Shown one piece after another: positions 60,916-64,000 of a stretch of 64,000 bases of DNA (positions are counted from its first letter, which is position 1; every line of letters starts with the position of its first letter). The translations under genes were made by a program, and so were the position numbers. Below the pieces are notes generated by a model that worked only from the letters and a program-made list of their open reading frames with translations, ran no database searches and was not told the DNA's origin. Source of the DNA: Mesobaculum littorinae (GTDB taxonomy: Bacteria; Pseudomonadota; Alphaproteobacteria; Rhodobacterales; Rhodobacteraceae); NCBI RefSeq assembly GCF_004011175.1, contig NZ_RQXX01000003.1, positions 62,001 to 126,000 of the forward strand, in the 5' to 3' direction.

Positions 60916-63900
60916 CTAGATATCCTCGACCGTCACCACGCCCGCCATCGACTTGATCGCGCCCTTGATCTGCGGCGTCACCGGGAACTCGGCGCCCAGG
61001 TCCATCTCGACCTCGCCCGGCAGATCGGGGTGCATCAGGCACAGGTTGATCGGCCCCCGCGCCGCGCGCCGGCCCTTCTGCTCTTCTCGGGCACGGTCGA
61101 GCAGCGTGGCCACGGCGGCGATCGCCGCCTCGGCATCGACGAAGACGCGCAGCCCCATGCCGCCGGCATCCGCCACCGCCGCGTCGATCGGCGCGACGGA
61201 CCGGCACAGCAACTTCAGCTGCTCGGATTCCATCGTCGCCTCGACCTGGATCACGACGTTCGACCCGGGCTCCAGATGCTCGCGCGAGGTGTCCAGCGTG
61301 TCCGAGAACACCATCACCTCGTAAAGCCCGGTGGGATCCGACAGCGACACGAAGGCAAAGCGGTTGCCGCGCGCCGACTTCCTCTCCTGCTTGGCCGAGA
61401 CCGAGCCCGACAGCTTGGCCACCATCGGGCCGCGCGCGGCCTCGCGCGTGACCTCTTCGATCGTCTTGATGCCCTTGCGCTTCAAGGGCGCCATGTAGTC
61501 GTCCAGCGGATGTCCCGAGAGGTAGAAGCCGATGGCCTTGTGCTCTTCGGACAGCTTCTCGGTCGGCAGCCAGTCGGCCACGGGGTGCAGCCGCGGCTCG
61601 GGCAGGTCCTCGCCCGCCTCGCCGAACAGCGACACCTGGGCCGAGGATTTCTGGTCGTGGATCGCGCCGGAATAGGCGGCCAGCGCATCCAGCGCGGCAA
61701 AGACCCGGGCCCGGTTCGGATCCAGCTCGTCGAATGCACCGGCCCGGGCCAGCATTTCCAGCGGGCGCTTGCCGATGCGCCGCAGGTCGACCCGGCGGGC
61801 GAAATCGTAAAGCGTGGCAAAGGGGCGTTCGGCACCCGGCACGTCCCCGTCGCGCGACGCCGTCCGCGCCTCGACGATCAGGCGCATCGCCTCGACGCCC
61901 ACGTTCTTGAGCGCCCCCAGCGCGTAATGCACACGCCCGTCCTTGACCGAGAACATCGCCTGCGAGCGGTTCACGCAGGGCGGCACGATTTCAAGCTTCA
62001 GGCCCCGGCGCACCTCTTCGGCATAGATCGCCAGCTTGTCGGTGAGGTGCATGTCGCAGTTCATGACGCCGGCCATGAACTCGACCGGGTGGTTCGCCTT
62101 CAGCCACGCGGTCTGGTAGCTGACCACGGCATAGGCGGCGGCGTGGGACTTGTTGAAGCCGTAGTTCGCGAACTTGTCGAGCAGGTCCCAGACTTCGCGC
62201 GCCTTCTTCTCGTCGACGCCGTTCTTCTTCGACCCTTCCAGGAACTTGGGCTTTTCGGCATCCATTGCGGCCTGGATCTTCTTGCCCATGGCGCGGCGCA
62301 GAAGGTCGGCGCCGCCGAGGCTGTAGCCCGCCATCTCCTGCGCGATCTGCATCACCTGTTCCTGGTAGACGATGATGCCCTGGGTTTCGTCCAGGATATG
62401 GTCGATCGAGGGGTGGATGCCCGCGCGTTTGCGCAGCCCGTTCTTGACCTCGCAATAGACGGGGATGTTCTCCATCGGCCCGGGCCGGTAGAGCGCGACA
62501 AGCGCCACGATATCCTCGACGCAGGTCGGCTTCATCCGCCGCAGCGCATCCATCATGCCCGTCGATTCAACCTGGAACACGGCGACCGTCTTGGCCGAGG
62601 CGTAAAGCTCGTAGGTCTTCTCGTCATCGAGCGGGATCAGGTTCATCTGGTTCTCGCCGCCTGGCGCCGGCTCGTAAAGCTCGGTGCCGTCGGCGGCGAC
62701 GTGCAGCGGCCGGCCCGAAGCCAGGATCAGGTCGACGGCGTTCTGGATGACGGTCAGGGTCTTGAGGCCCAGAAAGTCGAACTTCACCAGCCCTGCCTGT
62801 TCGACCCACTTCATGTTGAACTGCGTGGCCGGCATGTCGGACCGCGGGTCGCGGTAGAGCGGCACCAGCTCATCGAGCGGCCGGTCGCCGATCACAACCC
62901 CGGCCGCGTGGGTCGAGGCGTTGCGCAACAGCCCCTCGACCTGCTGGCCGTAGGTCAGAAGGCGGTCGACGACCTCTTCGTTCTTCGCCGCCTCGCGCAG
63001 GCGCGGTTCATCCGCCAGCGCCTTTTCGATGCTGACGGGCTTCACGCCCTCCACGGGGATCATCTTGCTCAGCTTGTCGACCTGGCCATAGGGCAGCTGC
63101 AGCACCCGGCCCACGTCGCGCACCGCGGCCTTGGACAGAAGCGCGCCGAAGGTGATGATCTGCCCCACCTTGTCGCGGCCGTACTTGTCCTGCACGTAGC
63201 GGATCGTCTCCTCGCGCCGGTCCATGCAGAAGTCGATGTCGAAGTCCGGCATCGACACGCGTTCGGGGTTCAGGAAGCGTTCGAACAGCAGCGAATAGCG
63301 CAGCGGATCGAGGTCGGTGATGGTCAGCGCATAGGCCACGAGACTGCCGGCCCCCGACCCCCGACCCGGGCCGACCGGGATGTTCTGCTCTTTCGACCAC
63401 TTGATGAAGTCGGCCACGATCAGGAAGTAGCCGGGAAAGCCCATGCCCTCGATAATGCCAAGCTCGAATTCCAGCCGCTTCTCGTAGTCCTCGACAGGGG
63501 CGGCGTGGGGGATGACGGCCAGCCGTGCCTCAAGCCCCTCTTTCGCCTGGCGGCGCAGTTCCTCGACCTCGTCATCGGCAAAGCGCGGCAGGATCGGCGG
63601 GCGCTTGGCGACCGAAAAGGCGCAACGGCGGGCGATCTCGACGGTATTTTCCAGCGCCTCGGGCAGGTCGGCAAACAGCGCGGCCATCTCGGCCGGCGAC
63701 TTGAAGTAGTGCTGCGGCGTCAGGCGGCGACGCGGGTCCTGCTGGTCGACATAGGCGCCCTCGGCGATGCAGATCAGCGCGTCGTGCGCCTCGTACATCT
63801 TGGACTGCGGAAAGTAGACGTCGTTCGTGGCGACCAGAGGCAGCTCCATCGCGTAGGCCATTTCGACATGGCCCTGCTCGGTCGCGCGTTCGGGGGTAGG

Positions 63901-64000
63901 CAGGCCGCCCGAATCCTCGGGGTGGCGCTGCAGTTCGACGTAAAGGCGTTGCGGATAGATCGCGGCCAGCCGGGTCATCAGCGCCTCGGCCTTGGGGCGG
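60916..64000 (-). CDS. dnaE: DNA polymerase III alpha subunit, C-terminal 1028 codons (cut by window edge)
   Basis: The gene enters from the right edge, so the N-terminal start of the PHP domain is missing. Visible are the remaining PHP segment (VELQRHPEDSGG; LPLVATNDVYFPQ), the C-family palm with the catalytic aspartates in SMPDFDIDFCMDRRE, and the finger region (YQEQVMQIAQEMAGYSLGGADLLRRAMGKK). The helix-hairpin-helix/OB region follows (GSVSAKQERKSARGNRFAFVSLSDPTG). The C-terminus is a replicative-clamp-interacting type tail. It is the replicative polymerase. A 236-bp gap separates it from the convergent ArgE gene; nothing is recognised in that gap. Confidence 0.97.
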   Translation of the reverse strand, partial: RPKAEALMTRLAAIYPQRLYVELQRHPEDSGGLPTPERATEQGHVEMAYAMELPLVATNDVYFPQSKMYEAHDALICIAEGAYVDQQDPRRRLTPQHYFKSPAEMAALFADLPEALENTVEIARRCAFSVAKRPPILPRFADDEVEELRRQAKEGLEARLAVIPHAAPVEDYEKRLEFELGIIEGMGFPGYFLIVADFIKWSKEQNIPVGPGRGSGAGSLVAYALTITDLDPLRYSLLFERFLNPERVSMPDFDIDFCMDRREETIRYVQDKYGRDKVGQIITFGALLSKAAVRDVGRVLQLPYGQVDKLSKMIPVEGVKPVSIEKALADEPRLREAAKNEEVVDRLLTYGQQVEGLLRNASTHAAGVVIGDRPLDELVPLYRDPRSDMPATQFNMKWVEQAGLVKFDFLGLKTLTVIQNAVDLILASGRPLHVAADGTELYEPAPGGENQMNLIPLDDEKTYELYASAKTVAVFQVESTGMMDALRRMKPTCVEDIVALVALYRPGPMENIPVYCEVKNGLRKRAGIHPSIDHILDETQGIIVYQEQVMQIAQEMAGYSLGGADLLRRAMGKKIQAAMDAEKPKFLEGSKKNGVDEKKAREVWDLLDKFANYGFNKSHAAAYAVVSYQTAWLKANHPVEFMAGVMNCDMHLTDKLAIYAEEVRRGLKLEIVPPCVNRSQAMFSVKDGRVHYALGALKNVGVEAMRLIVEARTASRDGDVPGAERPFATLYDFARRVDLRRIGKRPLEMLARAGAFDELDPNRARVFAALDALAAYSGAIHDQKSSAQVSLFGEAGEDLPEPRLHPVADWLPTEKLSEEHKAIGFYLSGHPLDDYMAPLKRKGIKTIEEVTREAARGPMVAKLSGSVSAKQERKSARGNRFAFVSLSDPTGLYEVMVFSDTLDTSREHLEPGSNVVIQVEATMESEQLKLLCRSVAPIDAAVADAGGMGLRVFVDAEAAIAAVATLLDRAREEQKGRRAARGPINLCLMHPDLPGEVEMDLGAEFPVTPQIKGAIKSMAGVVTVEDI

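Overview
The window is a GC-rich chromosomal segment with short intergenic gaps. It most likely comes from an alphaproteobacterium of the Rhodobacterales (Roseobacter-type, probably marine or salt-exposed). Supporting features are a class I lysyl-tRNA synthetase, an NDUFS4-like complex I accessory subunit, paired 68-residue cold-shock proteins, DUF4864, DUF4168 and acidic PRC-barrel secreted proteins, and an ectoine-hydrolase-like enzyme. Housekeeping genes lie in the right half: uvrB, ettA, nadD, dacB, lysK and dnaE, the last cut by the window edge. The left half (about 1-30 kb) is an accessory catabolic region studded with broken insertion sequences.

Left region. A truncated Tat-exported ABC binding protein and an SDR dehydrogenase are followed by a divergent XylR_N/V4R regulator. 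Its AAA+ module has lost the ATPase and sigma54-contact signatures. The next gene is a small cupin resembling 2,4'-dihydroxyacetophenone dioxygenase, and a palindrome suited to the regulator lies between the two. An orphan unknown gene and an AraC/DUF2000/RhtB operon follow. A decayed 1201-bp IS3-family element with perfect 23-bp ends then sits just upstream of a ribose-type ABC transporter, PfkB kinase, GatZ-like protein and LacI operon (9.6-16.4 kb). That operon reads best as uptake and phosphorylation of D-tagatose or a related ketohexose, then conversion to fructose-6-phosphate. A graveyard of IS3 remnants (16.4-17.6 kb) separates it from a second sugar cluster (17.7-28.0 kb).

The second cluster has a leftward GntR/SDR/SMP-30 lactonase/binding protein/two permeases/MalK-type ATPase operon. 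Divergent from it is a rightward operon of two tandem mandelate-racemase/muconate-lactonizing-type dehydratases and two genes of unknown function. A strong 21-bp palindrome lies in the divergent promoter region. Together they suggest an oxidative route from sugar to lactone to aldonate to 2-keto-3-deoxy acid.

Right region. A second IS3-type element (about 28.85-30.09 kb, inner IR 13 bp) lies beside the NDUFS4-like gene and uvrB. Then come envelope and secreted proteins (PRC barrel, small membrane protein, possible outer-membrane barrel), a sulfotransferase next to a large right-handed beta-helix protein, CHAD and ParA proteins, an RND efflux pair, two csp genes, ettA, an AI-2E family permease, nadD, dacB, TerB-like and lysK. 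The last part is a class III aminotransferase divergent from a DoeA-like ectoine hydrolase and an ArgE-type deacetylase, then dnaE. I found no rRNA, tRNA, CRISPR array or intact prophage.
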